From Phytopythium helicoides (taxonomy: Eukaryota; Oomycota; Peronosporomycetes; Pythiales; Pythiaceae): a DNA stretch of 64,000 nucleotides. The stretch is from contig JANFNE010000001.1 in the NCBI GenBank assembly GCA_024867545.1, positions 1,426,001 to 1,490,000 of the forward strand, given 5' to 3'. The notes beneath the pieces are model-generated. The model did not search any database and was not told the DNA's origin. It saw only the letters and a list, made by a program, of their open reading frames with translations. Shown piece after piece: positions 45,001 to 55,612 of the stretch (positions within the stretch are counted from its first letter, which is position 1; each line of letters begins with the position of its first letter). A program made the translations under genes and the position numbers.

Positions 45001-48000
45001 GGCGCGTTCGCCGTGTCTATCAAACGCGTGTACTCCTGCTCTTGCGCGATGCGCTCCGTGATATCTTGGCCGATACCCACCATGCCCTTCACCTCGCCAT
45101 GCTCGTTGTAGCGAGGTGTCGCATTCAGCAAAATCTCGACACGGCGACCGGTCTTCGAGATCAACGGGAACTCGAAATTCGACGTCTCCACACCTCCGAG
45201 AGCCTTGTGCAGCACGCTGCGAACGGCGTCGCGGTATCCCTCCGAGATGAATTCTTCCACAAGGTCTTTGCCAAGCACCTCATCGTTGCTGTACTGCATG
45301 ATGTCCGCTGCCTTTCTGTTCCAGATATTCACGCGGCCGTCCGAGTCGACACCGAAGATCGGAGCGTTTGCCGTATCAATCAGGCGAGTGTACTCCTGTT
45401 CTTGAGCAATGCGCTCCGTGATGTCCTGACCGATACCCACCATGCCCTTCACTTCACCGTGCTCGTTGTAGCGAGGAGTGGCGTTCAGCAAGATCTCGAC
45501 GCGCCGACCCGTCTTCGAGATCAGCGGGAACTCAAAGTTCGACGTCTCGACGCCACCAAGAGCCTTGTGCAGCACGCTGCGCACAGCGTCACGGTACCCT
45601 TCGGAAATGAACTCCTCCACCAGGTCCTTGCCCAGCACCTCATCGTTGCTGTACTGCATAATGTCGGCGGCCTTCCGGTTCCAAATGTTCACGCACCCAT
45701 TCGCGTCCACGCCGAAGATCGGAGCGTTTGCCGTGTCAATTAGTCGACTGTACTCCTGCTCCTGCGCAATACGCTCTGTAATGTCCTGGCCAATGCCGAC
45801 CATACCCATCACTTCGCCCTGCTCGTTATACCGCGGCGTCGCGTTCAGCAGGATTTCGACTCGGCGTCCCGTCTTGGTGATGAGCGGGAACTCGAAGTTC
45901 GCCGTCTCCACGCCCTTGAACGCGGTCTCTAACACCGAGCGCACAGGCACGCGGTACTCCTCCGAGATGAACTTCTCCACGAGGTCCTCGCCCATCACTT
46001 CCTCATTCGTGTACTGGGTGATCGTCGCAGCCTTGCGATTCCAGATATTCACACGTCCGTTGATGTCCACACCGAAAATGGGTGCATTGGCTGTGTCGAT
46101 CAGGCGCAGGTACTCTTGTTCCTGCGCAATGCGGTCAGTGATATCCTGGCCGATACCCACCACGCCAATCACCTTGCCGTGCTCGCTGTACCGAGGCGTC
46201 GCATTCAACAGGATTTCCACGCGACGGCCAGCCTTCGTGATCAATGGAAACTCAAAGTTCGCCGTCTCAACACCGCGCAGCGCCTTGTTCAGCACAAACC
46301 CCACAGCTTCTCGGTAGTCCTCCGTGATGAACTCCTCCACCAGATCCTTACCGAGCACCTCGTCGTTGCTGTACTGCATGATATCGGCGGCCTTCCGGTT
46401 CCAAATGTTCACGCGGCCATCGGAGTCGACACCAAAGATCGGCGCGTTCGCCGTGTCTATCAAACGCGTGTACTCCTGCTCTTGCGCGATGCGCTCCGTG
46501 ATATCTTGGCCGATACCCACCATGCCCTTCACCTCGCCATGCTCGTTGTAGCGAGGTGTCGCATTCAGCAAAATCTCGACACGGCGACCGGTCTTCGAGA
46601 TCAACGGGAACTCGAAATTCGACGTCTCCACACCTCCGAGAGCCTTGTGCAGCACGCTGCGAACGGCGTCGCGGTATCCCTCCGAGATGAATTCTTCCAC
46701 AAGGTCTTTGCCAAGCACCTCATCGTTGCTGTACTGCATGATGTCCGCTGCCTTTCTGTTCCAGATATTCACGCGGCCGTCCGAGTCGACACCGAAGATC
46801 GGAGCGTTTGCCGTATCAATCAGGCGAGTGTACTCCTGTTCTTGAGCAATGCGCTCCGTGATGTCCTGACCGATACCCACCATGCCCTTCACTTCACCGT
46901 GCTCGTTGTAGCGAGGAGTGGCGTTCAGCAAGATCTCGACGCGCCGACCCGTCTTCGAGATCAGCGGGAACTCAAAGTTCGACGTCTCGACGCCACCAAG
47001 AGCCTTGTGCAGCACGCTGCGCACAGCGTCACGGTACCCTTCGGAAATGAACTCCTCCACCAGGTCCTTGCCCAGCACCTCATCGTTGCTGTACTGCATA
47101 ATGTCGGCGGCCTTCCGGTTCCAAATGTTCACGCACCCATTCGCGTCCACGCCGAAGATCGGAGCGTTTGCCGTGTCAATTAGTCGACTGTACTCCTGCT
47201 CCTGCGCAATACGCTCTGTAATGTCCTGGCCAATGCCGACCATACCCATCACTTCGCCCTGCTCGTTATACCGCGGCGTCGCGTTCAGCAGGATTTCGAC
47301 TCGGCGTCCCGTCTTGGTGATGAGCGGGAACTCGAAGTTCGCCGTCTCCACGCCCTTGAACGCGGTCTCTAACACCGAGCGCACAGGCACGCGGTACTCC
47401 TCCGAGATGAACTTCTCCACGAGGTCCTCGCCCATCACTTCCTCATTCGTGTACTGGGTGATCGTCGCAGCCTTGCGATTCCAGATATTCACACGTCCGT
47501 TGATGTCCACACCGAAAATGGGTGCATTGGCTGTGTCGATCAGGCGCAGGTACTCTTGTTCCTGCGCAATGCGGTCAGTGATATCCTGGCCGATACCCAC
47601 CATACCAATCACCTTGCCGTGCTCGTTGTACCGAGGCGTCGCATTCAACAGAATTTCCACGCGACGGCCAGCCTTCGTGATCAATGGAAACTCAAAGTTC
47701 GCCGTCTCAACACCGCGCAGCGCCTTGTTCAGCACAAACCCCACAGCTTCTCGGTAGTCCTCCGTGATGAACTCCTCCACCAGATCCTTACCGAGCACCT
47801 CGTCGTTGCTGTACTGCATGATATCGGCGGCCTTCCGGTTCCAAATGTTCACGCGGCCATCGGAGTCGACACCAAAGATTGGCGCGTTCGCCGTGTCTAT
47901 CAAACGCGTGTACTCCTGCTCTTGCGCGATGCGCTCCGTGATATCTTGGCCGATACCCACCATGCCCTTCACCTCGCCATGCTCGTTGTAGCGAGGTGTC

Positions 48001-50474
48001 GCATTCAGCAAAATCTCGACACGGCGACCGGTCTTCGAGATCAACGGGAACTCGAAATTCGACGTCTCCACACCTCCGAGAGCCTTGTGCAGCACGCTGC
48101 GAACGGCGTCGCGGTATCCCTCCGAGATGAATTCTTCCACAAGGTCTTTGCCAAGCACCTCATCGTTGCTGTACTGCATGATGTCCGCTGCCTTTCTGTT
48201 CCAGATATTCACGCGGCCGTCCGAGTCGACACCGAAGATCGGAGCGTTTGCCGTATCAATCAGGCGAGTGTACTCCTGTTCTTGGGCGAGCCGGTCGGTG
48301 ATGTCTTGGCCGATTGCGACAACTGCAATGATTTGGCGCATTTCGTCGTAGCGAGGAGTAGCGTTTAGCAGAATCTCAACTCGACGGTCATTCTTGGTGA
48401 TGATCGATACATCAAAGTTTGTAGTTGGTTCTCCAAGGAATGCGCGTTGAAGCTGAGTTGAAACTACTTGCTTGTGCTCGTCGGCAACCAGATCCAACAA
48501 GCGCTTTCCCATCACTTCACTAGAGGGGTATTGTGTAATCTCTGCTGTCTTTTGGTTCCAGACGTTGATCTCACCAGCTTTGTCAACTCCGAAGATTGGG
48601 GCATTCGCTGAGTCAATCAACTGATTCGTTTCTTTTTCCTGAGCCATTCGCAGTGTGATATCTTGGCCAATACCAACCACTCCAATCACATGGCCTCTTT
48701 CGTTGTAGCGAGGTGTCGCATTCAGCAAAATCTCGACACGGCGACCGGTCTTCGAGATCAACGGGAACTCAAAGTTGGCTGTTTCAACGCCATCTAAAGC
48801 CTTAAGAAGCACACTGCGGACTGCATCTCGATAATCCTCAGTAATAAACACCGCGACCAAGTCTTTACCCATCACTTCATCGTTGCTGTACTGCATGATG
48901 TCCGCTGCCTTTCTGTTCCAGATATTCACGCGGCCGTCCGAGTCGACACCGAAGATCGGAGCGTTTGCCGTATCAATCAGGCGAGTGTACTCCTGTTCTT
49001 GAGCAATGCGCTCCGTGATGTCCTGACCGATACCCACCATGCCCTTCACTTCACCGTGCTCGTTGTAGCGAGGAGTGGCGTTCAGCAAGATCTCGACGCG
49101 CCGACCCGTCTTCGAGATCAGCGGGAACTCAAAGTTCGACGTCTCGACGCCACCAAGAGCCTTGTGCAGCACGCTGCGCACAGCGTCACGGTACCCTTCG
49201 GAAATGAACTCCTCCACCAGGTCCTTGCCCAGCACCTCATCGTTGCTGTACTGCATAATGTCGGCGGCCTTCCGGTTCCAAATGTTCACGCGGCCATCAG
49301 AATCAACACCAAAAATCGGAGCGTTCGCCGTGTCGATCAGACGGCTGTACTCTTGTTCCTGAATAATGCGCTCTGTAATATCCTGGCCAATGCCGACAAC
49401 TCCGGACAACTTGCCCTTATGGTCGTATCGCGGTGTCGCGTTCAGCAGGATCTCGACTCGGCGCCCTGACTTGGTGACCAAAGGAAATTCAAAGTTTGCG
49501 GTTTCTGTGCCCTGGAATGCCTTGTGGAACACGGCAGCAACCGCGGTTCGGTACTCTTCGGAAATCAGTGTATCAACGAGATCGGTCCCCATCACTTCAT
49601 CCGGACGGTACTCACTGACCTGAGCAGCCTTCGAGTTGAAGATGACGACTCGTCCCTGTGTATCCACGCCGAAGATCGGCGCGTTCGCGGTCTCGATCAG
49701 TTTCCTATACTCCATGTCCTTTGCGTTTCTCTCCGTGACGTCCTGTCCGATGGCGACGACTCCTGCGACCGCGCCTCCAACGCCGAAGCGCGGCGTGAGG
49801 CACAGCATGATCTCGACGCGCGAGCCCGTGGCCGTGACGAGCGGCAGCTCAAAGTCTCCTCCGGCGATGCCCGTGTCTAGGCTCTTGGCGATGTTTTCTG
49901 CGACCATGTCGCGGAAGTCGGGGTCCACGATGGGCAGCAGCGGCTCGCCGATGAGGTTCGCGCTCGAGTAGCCCGTCATGTCGGCGGCCTTGGCATTCCA
50001 GACCGTGATGTTTGCGTCCTTGTCGAGCTCGATGATGGGCGCCTTGGCCTGGCTGAGCACGTTGGCGTACTGCGTCTCAAGCATGGTCTGCTGCGTGACG
50101 TCGGACCCGATGCCGAAGACGCCGACGCACGATCCGTCGTCCGCGAACAGCGGCGACAGGCTCGTCAAGATCTGCACATTTCGGCCCGAGACGGTGCGCA
50201 GCGGGATGAGCACGTCGCCCGCGGCCTTGGCGAGCGCCGCGCTCTCCTGGATCGTCGCGAGCACCTCGAGCTTGTTCTGCGCGCCGTAGACGAACTCCTG
50301 CAGCGCGCAGCCCAGCACCTCGGCCGCCTCAAAGCCCGTGATCTCGGCGATCGCGCGGTTCCACGTCGTCACGACGCCGCGCGCGCTCACGCCGATCACG
50401 GGCGCGCGCGCCTCGCCCAGCAGCTGCAACACGGCGCGCTGCGCCACACGCGCGGGCTCCCCGGGCGGCTCCAT
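36013..50474 (-). CDS. HK2: giant hybrid histidine kinase with 33 PAS domains, many apparent frameshifts
   Basis: With 12 small indels corrected (net two extra bases), the span is 4820 codons, 4819 residues, and no intron is needed. Order matches HK1: a distinct PAS 1 (APVIGVSARGVVTTWN), PAS 2 with IIELDKDANITVWNAK, PAS 3, then units 4-33, SHELRTP (His near 3980), ATPase (LLNLLSNAVKFT, DTGIGM, GSGLGL), receiver (VVEDNE, MDCEMPVMDG, MVKPIS), linker, HPt (AHSLKGSSAYV) and a C-terminal CGVM box. PAS 8-27 are five copies of a four-PAS unit. Breaks fall near 36580, 37535, 37760, 37826, 38317, 39765, 40225, 40264, 40830, 41019, 43829 and 44983. All kinase, receiver and HPt key residues survive and no simple nonsense substitution was seen, so a working gene with assembly errors is favoured. 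A recently decayed gene is the alternative. The ATG before EPPGEPARV is the chosen start; the frame is open to 50771. Confidence 0.85.
40370..48285 (-). repeat. Tandem array of a 1440-bp, four-PAS unit in HK2
   Basis: The same stretch recurs at 41160, 42600, 44039, 45478 and 46918, spaced 1440, 1439, 1439 and 1440 bp. Each unit encodes four distinguishable PAS domains, in protein order marked by FITEDY, DINGRV, DANGCV and FISEGY. Identity between units is very high, including third codon positions, with only scattered differences. The two 1439-bp spacings are explained by single lost bases at about 43829 and 44983, which also break the frame. About 5.5 units are present; the true number may differ if the assembly collapsed or expanded the array. 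Confidence 0.93.
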
Positions 50475-51363
50475 GTGGACGGCGGTCGGTCGCCTGTTTC
50501 CCCCGCCGCCTGTCGCCAACTGGGGGGACCGCGGCCGCCAATGAGTCGCAGAGCACCGAGCGCTCGCTTCCCTTGCCTTCGCGCCGCCTTTCTCTCTCGG
50601 TGGCAGACCGGGCTGACCTTGCGACGAGTGATAGAGTGGCACGGAGGAATAAGGTTGCCGCCCCTCACACTTGGGTTCAGTATGCCACGGGATGCGATCG
50701 CGAGCCAGCTGTGGCAGCCATTGAGTCGGACGGTAAAGCAGTTTACGCTGGGATTTCATAATCGTTTTCATACAAATATAAAGTAAGTAGCGTTCAGTGC
50801 ACTGAATACTTGGTTATCTTGGATATCAGACGGGGGGATTACTGCGACAGAAAATTAGGCTGGTGTCGAGCAAAAAATATGCAGACTACGGTACTATCCA
50901 CTCTCGGTTACTGTACGCTCACTTCAATTGAAGCCATGTGAGGAACGCCGCAACGCGCCGCACTGGCGACCACCAGGCGGCAAATCTCCGCCTGCTTTCA
51001 ATTCGACCTCGCCCCAAGCACCATTGCTCCAGTGCTCCAGTGCTCCAGTGCTCCAAGCACCACAGCTCCAATTACCACAGCTTGCGCACGTGAGGGAGGT
51101 GGAGGGCATCGTATCATCCCTCGTTCGTGGCGGGCGTGTCATCATCAAACCATCTCGGGTGCTTCGTTGGTGGTGGCCTCGGGCCCAGACTCCATTTTTT
51201 TCGTGGACGGAGAGCTGCGGTTGATGGCGCCAGGCAGAGAACGCCGATTCTGACTCCAACCGTGGGCTCGTCAACGGCACGCACCGGTCGCCTCTCCACG
51301 GCGGCTGTTCACGCTGAAGTAGGCAAGTGTGGACCACGGCCAGACAGCGTCACCAGCGAGCTC
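50475..51363. other. Divergent intergenic region between HK2 and the ankyrin gene
   Basis: The 889 nt hold promoters for HK2 (minus) and the ankyrin gene (plus). An AT-rich stretch near 50760-50900 lies between. The string tgctccag is repeated almost four times at 51025-51055. Open frames extend from both genes into this region (HK2 frame to 50771, ankyrin frame to 51127), but their composition is weak and they were not included. Confidence 0.5.
51025..51055. repeat. 8-bp minisatellite
   Basis: The unit tgctccag is repeated 3.9 times without interruption. The surrounding 60 nt continue with imperfect ctcca-containing copies. It lies about 310 nt before the ankyrin start. Confidence 0.85.
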
Positions 51364-52652
51364 ATGGCGACCACTGCACGCTACCCACCGTGGCTAAAGC
51401 GAGCACTGCTCAAAGAATCGCACAGCAGCAGAGCATCAAGCACTACAGAGTCTTCATCAAGTGATGTCAAGCCATCGCCTGCAGCTTCCACGAGAGAAGA
51501 GACTGATGGCGGCAACGACATCTGGCGAGCGGTGGAGCTTGACGACGGGAAGCATGTGAAGACTATGTTGCAGGACGACAAACGACTGGTGTTTCGGCGG
51601 CGAGACTTTCTCCGAGACGGTGGAGGTGGAGAGACGCTGTTGCATATGGCAGCTGCGCTTGGATCAGTCGAGGTCGTGAGGTGTATCGTTGCGTTCCTGG
51701 AGGCCGAGGCAGTCGGGGAAGTTCGGCGTAATGTAGCCAACGCGATTGACACCCAGTACAGCAGGACTACGCCAGTGATCGCTGCGTGCCGCAGCTCAGC
51801 GGGCCTTCCTGCTGCAAAGCTGGAGATTTTGAGATTGCTCGTTCGAGCTGGCGCCGACCTTGCTAAATGTGACGCGCACGGAGACAACGTTCTCCACTGG
51901 TGCGCGCGCACCTCGAACGCATTGCTGCTGCGCTACTTTCTGAACGAGACCGATGCAGCTGCAGTGTTTTCCAACAATGCAAAGCAAGAAACGGTGGGTC
52001 AAGATCACAACGAACGCGGTGCATTGCAGCTTTCTAAATCTCATGTTGTTTCTAGCCACTTGACATTGCACAGCATCAGCTGAACCAGAAGCGCACAATG
52101 TCGACCTCGACAGTCTACGATTTGCTGCGCAACGTCGATCAAGAGTGCAACCTTCGTCTGAGAATGCAAATCATCCACCGTGGCCAACAAACACTGGATG
52201 AACGTCAAGCCGCCCATGACAACGAGCTGCTTCATCGAGCGCTAGACGCTGTTGGTGGGCTAGTGGACAAGTCCAGCGCAATATTTGCGGGGGCACTTGC
52301 GCGGGCTGAGCATAGACGCCTGGAGGCAGAGCGATTGCACGCAGATGCGGCAAGTGAAGATGCGCGGATTGGTGCTCTCAAGTGGCTTGACAGCAAGGAA
52401 GGGAAAGCCTATGCCAAAAAGCAAACGCCTGCAGCGACCGCAGAAGTAAAGCAGCAGATCCAGAAGGGCTCTATCGCAAAACCAAAGGATATGAAGAAGG
52501 CAGTGGCGATGCACATCTCAGAATCGTACGTCAGCTCGCAGCAAGCGGCAGTCAGGAAAACTGCTGCCAGCGCGTTCCGAGCGAATCACCCGCCATACCC
52601 ACTCGACGGGAAAACCTCTGTAGCAGCTTTGGCAGAGAAGCTAGGCATTTGA
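51364..52652 (+). CDS. Ankyrin-repeat protein, two exons
   Basis: Model: 51364-51993 and 52080-52652 with an 86-nt intron; 400 residues. The N-terminal 55 residues are Ser/Thr-rich. Residues about 55-195 hold ankyrin-like repeats: DIWRAVELDDGKHVKTML, GETLLHMAAALGSVEVVRCIV, TPVIAACRSS..AKLEILRLLVRAGADL, and GDNVLHWCARTSNALLLRYFL. The second exon is mostly charged helix (LRNVDQECNLRLRMQII, EHRRLEAERLHADAASED) and ends with AALAEKLGI; no domain is recognised. A scaffold role is inferred. Splicing at GTGGGT..TCAG keeps phase 0 and bypasses the stop that would end the first exon at 52083. The upstream in-frame extension to 51127 has no support. It precedes the protein kinase on the same strand. 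Confidence 0.8.
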
Positions 52653-52996
52653 TGATGCTCTCAATAGAGAGAGTTCGCGCTTGAAGATGCACTTTCCAAA
52701 GCAAATCTCTCAGTCATCTCGGCTTGGTGCATTTCAGTTTGGTTTGAATGGCAATCCGTTACCATTGGCCCGAACGACTCTTCACCCCCACGTTTCTCCT
52801 CGAGCAAAGCAACGAACTGCTCATCCGCAACAGGCACGGTCCTCAGGCTTTGATCAAATAGCCACCTTGGTGTCGCTGCAAGATGAAGGCGACTGCCCCG
52901 CCGCGCAGCTTTCAGAGCGATTCAATGGTAAGCGTAAGCTTGTCTCTTCTGCCGGCGAGCATGGATTGCTCATTGTGGTGCATGTGCATTGTCAAC
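52653..52996 (+). other. Upstream region of the kinase, possible 5' exon
   Basis: An open frame from the ATG at 52681 or 52687 to about 52928 reads SSGFDQIATLVSLQDEGDCPAAQLSERFN and ends at a good donor (GTAAGC). The best acceptor (atgcag before 53003) puts it out of phase with the kinase frame, so it was left out of the model. It may be a real first exon with a different acceptor, or a leader. Confidence 0.35.
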
Positions 52997-55483
52997 ATGC
53001 AGACTTCTCGCGAGAAAGCAGATGGAAAGGTGCGCATTGAAGGTGCATCAGACGCAACTGCCAAAGGCACAGACAGGTAATTAGTGGCTGCTGCTACTGC
53101 TGCTAGGGCATAAGCACAACGCGTAGTGCAGCTCTTTGCGATGAAAAGCGCAGGTACAATTGTGGAAAGAGGATTCTCCACCACTTGCCCATTCTCACTC
53201 ATAACGCACTCCTGTCATTCGCAAGCGCACTTCATACAGGAGATACTGGCGATACAATCCGCGCCAAGCCCGAATTGAAGGGATCGAAACTAAGGCAGCC
53301 TGAAGTGAAGATCACAGACAAGTACCGAACAACTTCGAGCACTTCAACTCCGACAAGTGGCGCAAAGCCAGTTGGAGTGAGCGTTGTAAATCCTTCTAGT
53401 AGTTACGTGGGTGGGAGCTCTGCGCCAACCAAAAAGTTGCCGCCAGCTCCCGAGAAGCAAGATGTGACCACAAGAGCTGACGAAAAGGGTTCAAGTCGTG
53501 ATTTGTCTTTGCACACAGTTCGAAGCGTCCAGTCACTAGCTAATGAGATTCGTCGCATTCGATCGATGCGAGTTGACGAAGACGACAGCCGTGAGCGAGT
53601 CCATTTGGCGGCAGATGAGAGGGCGAAAGCAAAGAAGAAGGGCAGCGCGAGATCAAAGATAAAGCTCGAGATCGCCGACCTAGAACCCGAGTCTCGTCAC
53701 GCCGAGACCAGCGATAACCGTTTGGGAGTTGATAAAGATGTACGTCGAGACTGCAAACATGACGCCGAAGACAGTGCCCCGCCTGCATGCAAGCCAACAC
53801 AAAGTCCAACATTTCGAGACTCTCCTAGCACTGCAGGATCCACCGGCAAGAAAGGTATCAGTCGGAATTTTGTCCAAGGACTTGGTGCTGCGTTTCAGCT
53901 AGATCTTCAGCAAAGTCAAGGTGACGGTATTCAGCAGCTCCACAAGTCGTACGATCTGTCGGCGTCGGGAACATTTGATGCTGTTGGGTTCCAAATCAAA
54001 CAGACAGGACTCACTCGATCGCCAGACCGTGAAACTGGCGCAAGTGCAACGCCTCAGCCACTGGTGAACACAAAGAAGAACCTCGTGAAACTTGGCATTC
54101 TCGGCCGTGGGGCCAGTGGGGTGGTTCATAAAGCGCTGCATATGCCCTCGCTTCTCCTTGTCGCGGTGAAAGTGATCCCAGTGTTCGAAAACGAAAAGCG
54201 GCACCAGCTCATTGCTGAACTCAAGGCTCTCTACAACAATCTGTCGACTCTTTCTGACGATGACGACGCTGCTCACCAAGCTCGCACTGTTGCATGCCCA
54301 GAGATTGTGTGTTTGTACGACGCATTTATGAACCCGAACGAGGGCAACGTATCTATTGTGGTAGAGTACATGGACGGTGGGTCACTCCAAGATATTGTTG
54401 ACACAGGCGGGTGCACGTCTGAAAGCGTTCTTGCCAACATATCATACCGGGTGCTCAAGGGTCTGCAGTTCTTGCATAGCACGCATCAGCTCCATCGAGA
54501 TATCAAGCCCGGCAACTTGCTCATCAACCACTTTGGCGATGTCAAAGTATCTGATTTTGGCATTGTGAAAGAGATGGAGAATTCCGTCGCGAAGGCGACA
54601 ACATTCGTTGGAACGCTAACTTATATGTCACCCGAGCGCATTGCAAGCGAGGTGAGTCTCATGTGCCTTGGCGGTCGGAACACAAAACAACTAACGTGGA
54701 TTTGGGGCTTTCTTGAAGGCGTACTCTTACAAATCCGACGTGTGGTCATTTGGTCTTTCTATCATGACTTGCGCGCTCGGCAAGTTTCCGTACGCATCCA
54801 AGGGTGGCTACTGGGAGCTGCTGCACATGATTCGCAACGAGCCTGTGCGTTTCTATCGACTCCGCTGATGTGTGGATGTGAACAAACTTGCTTACTGCTC
54901 ACTTGATTTTTTCTAGCCACCTCAACTGCCAAAAGGAGAATTTTCAGACCTCTTTCGTGACTTCCTCGACAAGTGTCTTCAAAAAGATCAGTCTGAACGC
55001 TGGAGCGTCAAACAGCTACTCACCCACGACTTCATCCTTCGCTATGTAGACGTCAGGCGTCCACTAAGCCATCTGAATGGCGAAGATAATGATGATGAGA
55101 GCGGTGACGCGGATGCAAAGTCACCCGGATGTTGCGATGATAGCAAGGACCAGCAAGAAATGGACGAGATTGTGCACAAGGCTGTCGAGTATTATATGAA
55201 GGAGGCCAAGGAACGGGTTGTGGAGCACGGCTACTCTCTTGACAACGTGATTGGGTGGATTCAGGGACTCCCTGCCATGCAAAAACCGTGCGTACACTTG
55301 AGGTTTGGTTTGGTATCTGCTGGCTAATGTTCTCGGTGGCCGCATGACAGGAAACTCGTTCGACTTGCTGACCAGATCGGCGCGAGTCGCCGCCTCTTGT
55401 GCTCTAAATTCCAGGTAGCCATGAACGACCTACTCCAGGACATCCAAGAAGCATTCTTCGACGACGTGAAGGCGGCCAAGTGA
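52997..55483 (+). CDS. MAP kinase kinase-like (STE7-type) protein kinase, five exons
   Basis: Model: 52997-53076, 53154-54651, 54719-54844, 54917-55287, 55351-55483; 735 residues. A long Ser/Lys-rich N-terminal region (about 30-330) precedes the kinase domain at about 335-625. Motifs: glycine loop LGRGASGVV near 340, AVKV Lys near 364, catalytic loop LHRDIKPGNLLI near 474, SDFG near 493, activation segment NSVAKATTFVGTLTYMSPERI, then YKSDVWSFGLSI. The S-VAKA-T spacing before VGT is the dual phosphorylation site typical of MAP kinase kinases, which phosphorylate MAP kinases. A C-terminal extension of about 110 residues (YYMKEAKERVVEHGY, LLQDIQEAFFDDV) is helical and unassigned. The 5' end is uncertain because an upstream exon may exist. 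It converges on HK3. Confidence 0.85.
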
Positions 55484-55612
55484 GTGAAAATGCACAAGCT
55501 GGCTTTCATCAAGAGAAAACACATTCTCTGTTTACTGTACCGGTCCTCCTAGCTACGGTATGCATAATGCTGCTAATAAAAAAAATAAATCAAAAAAAGC
55601 TGCGCTCACTCC

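Noticed and set aside
40722..49880. Long plus-strand open frames (up to 355 codons) repeated across the PAS array
   Set aside because: They are antisense shadows of HK2. The same frame recurs with the 1440-bp period, lacks any family motif, and the GC-rich third positions belong to the minus-strand frame.
36013..50474. HK2 as several adjacent small genes
   Set aside because: Each break lies inside a PAS, ATPase or receiver domain, and the next frame resumes at the next residue of the family. There are no promoters, start codons or terminators between the pieces.
52681..52928. First exon of the MAPKK-like gene
   Set aside because: It has a good donor, but the only good acceptor gives the wrong phase and an early stop. 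It is kept as a note rather than part of the model.
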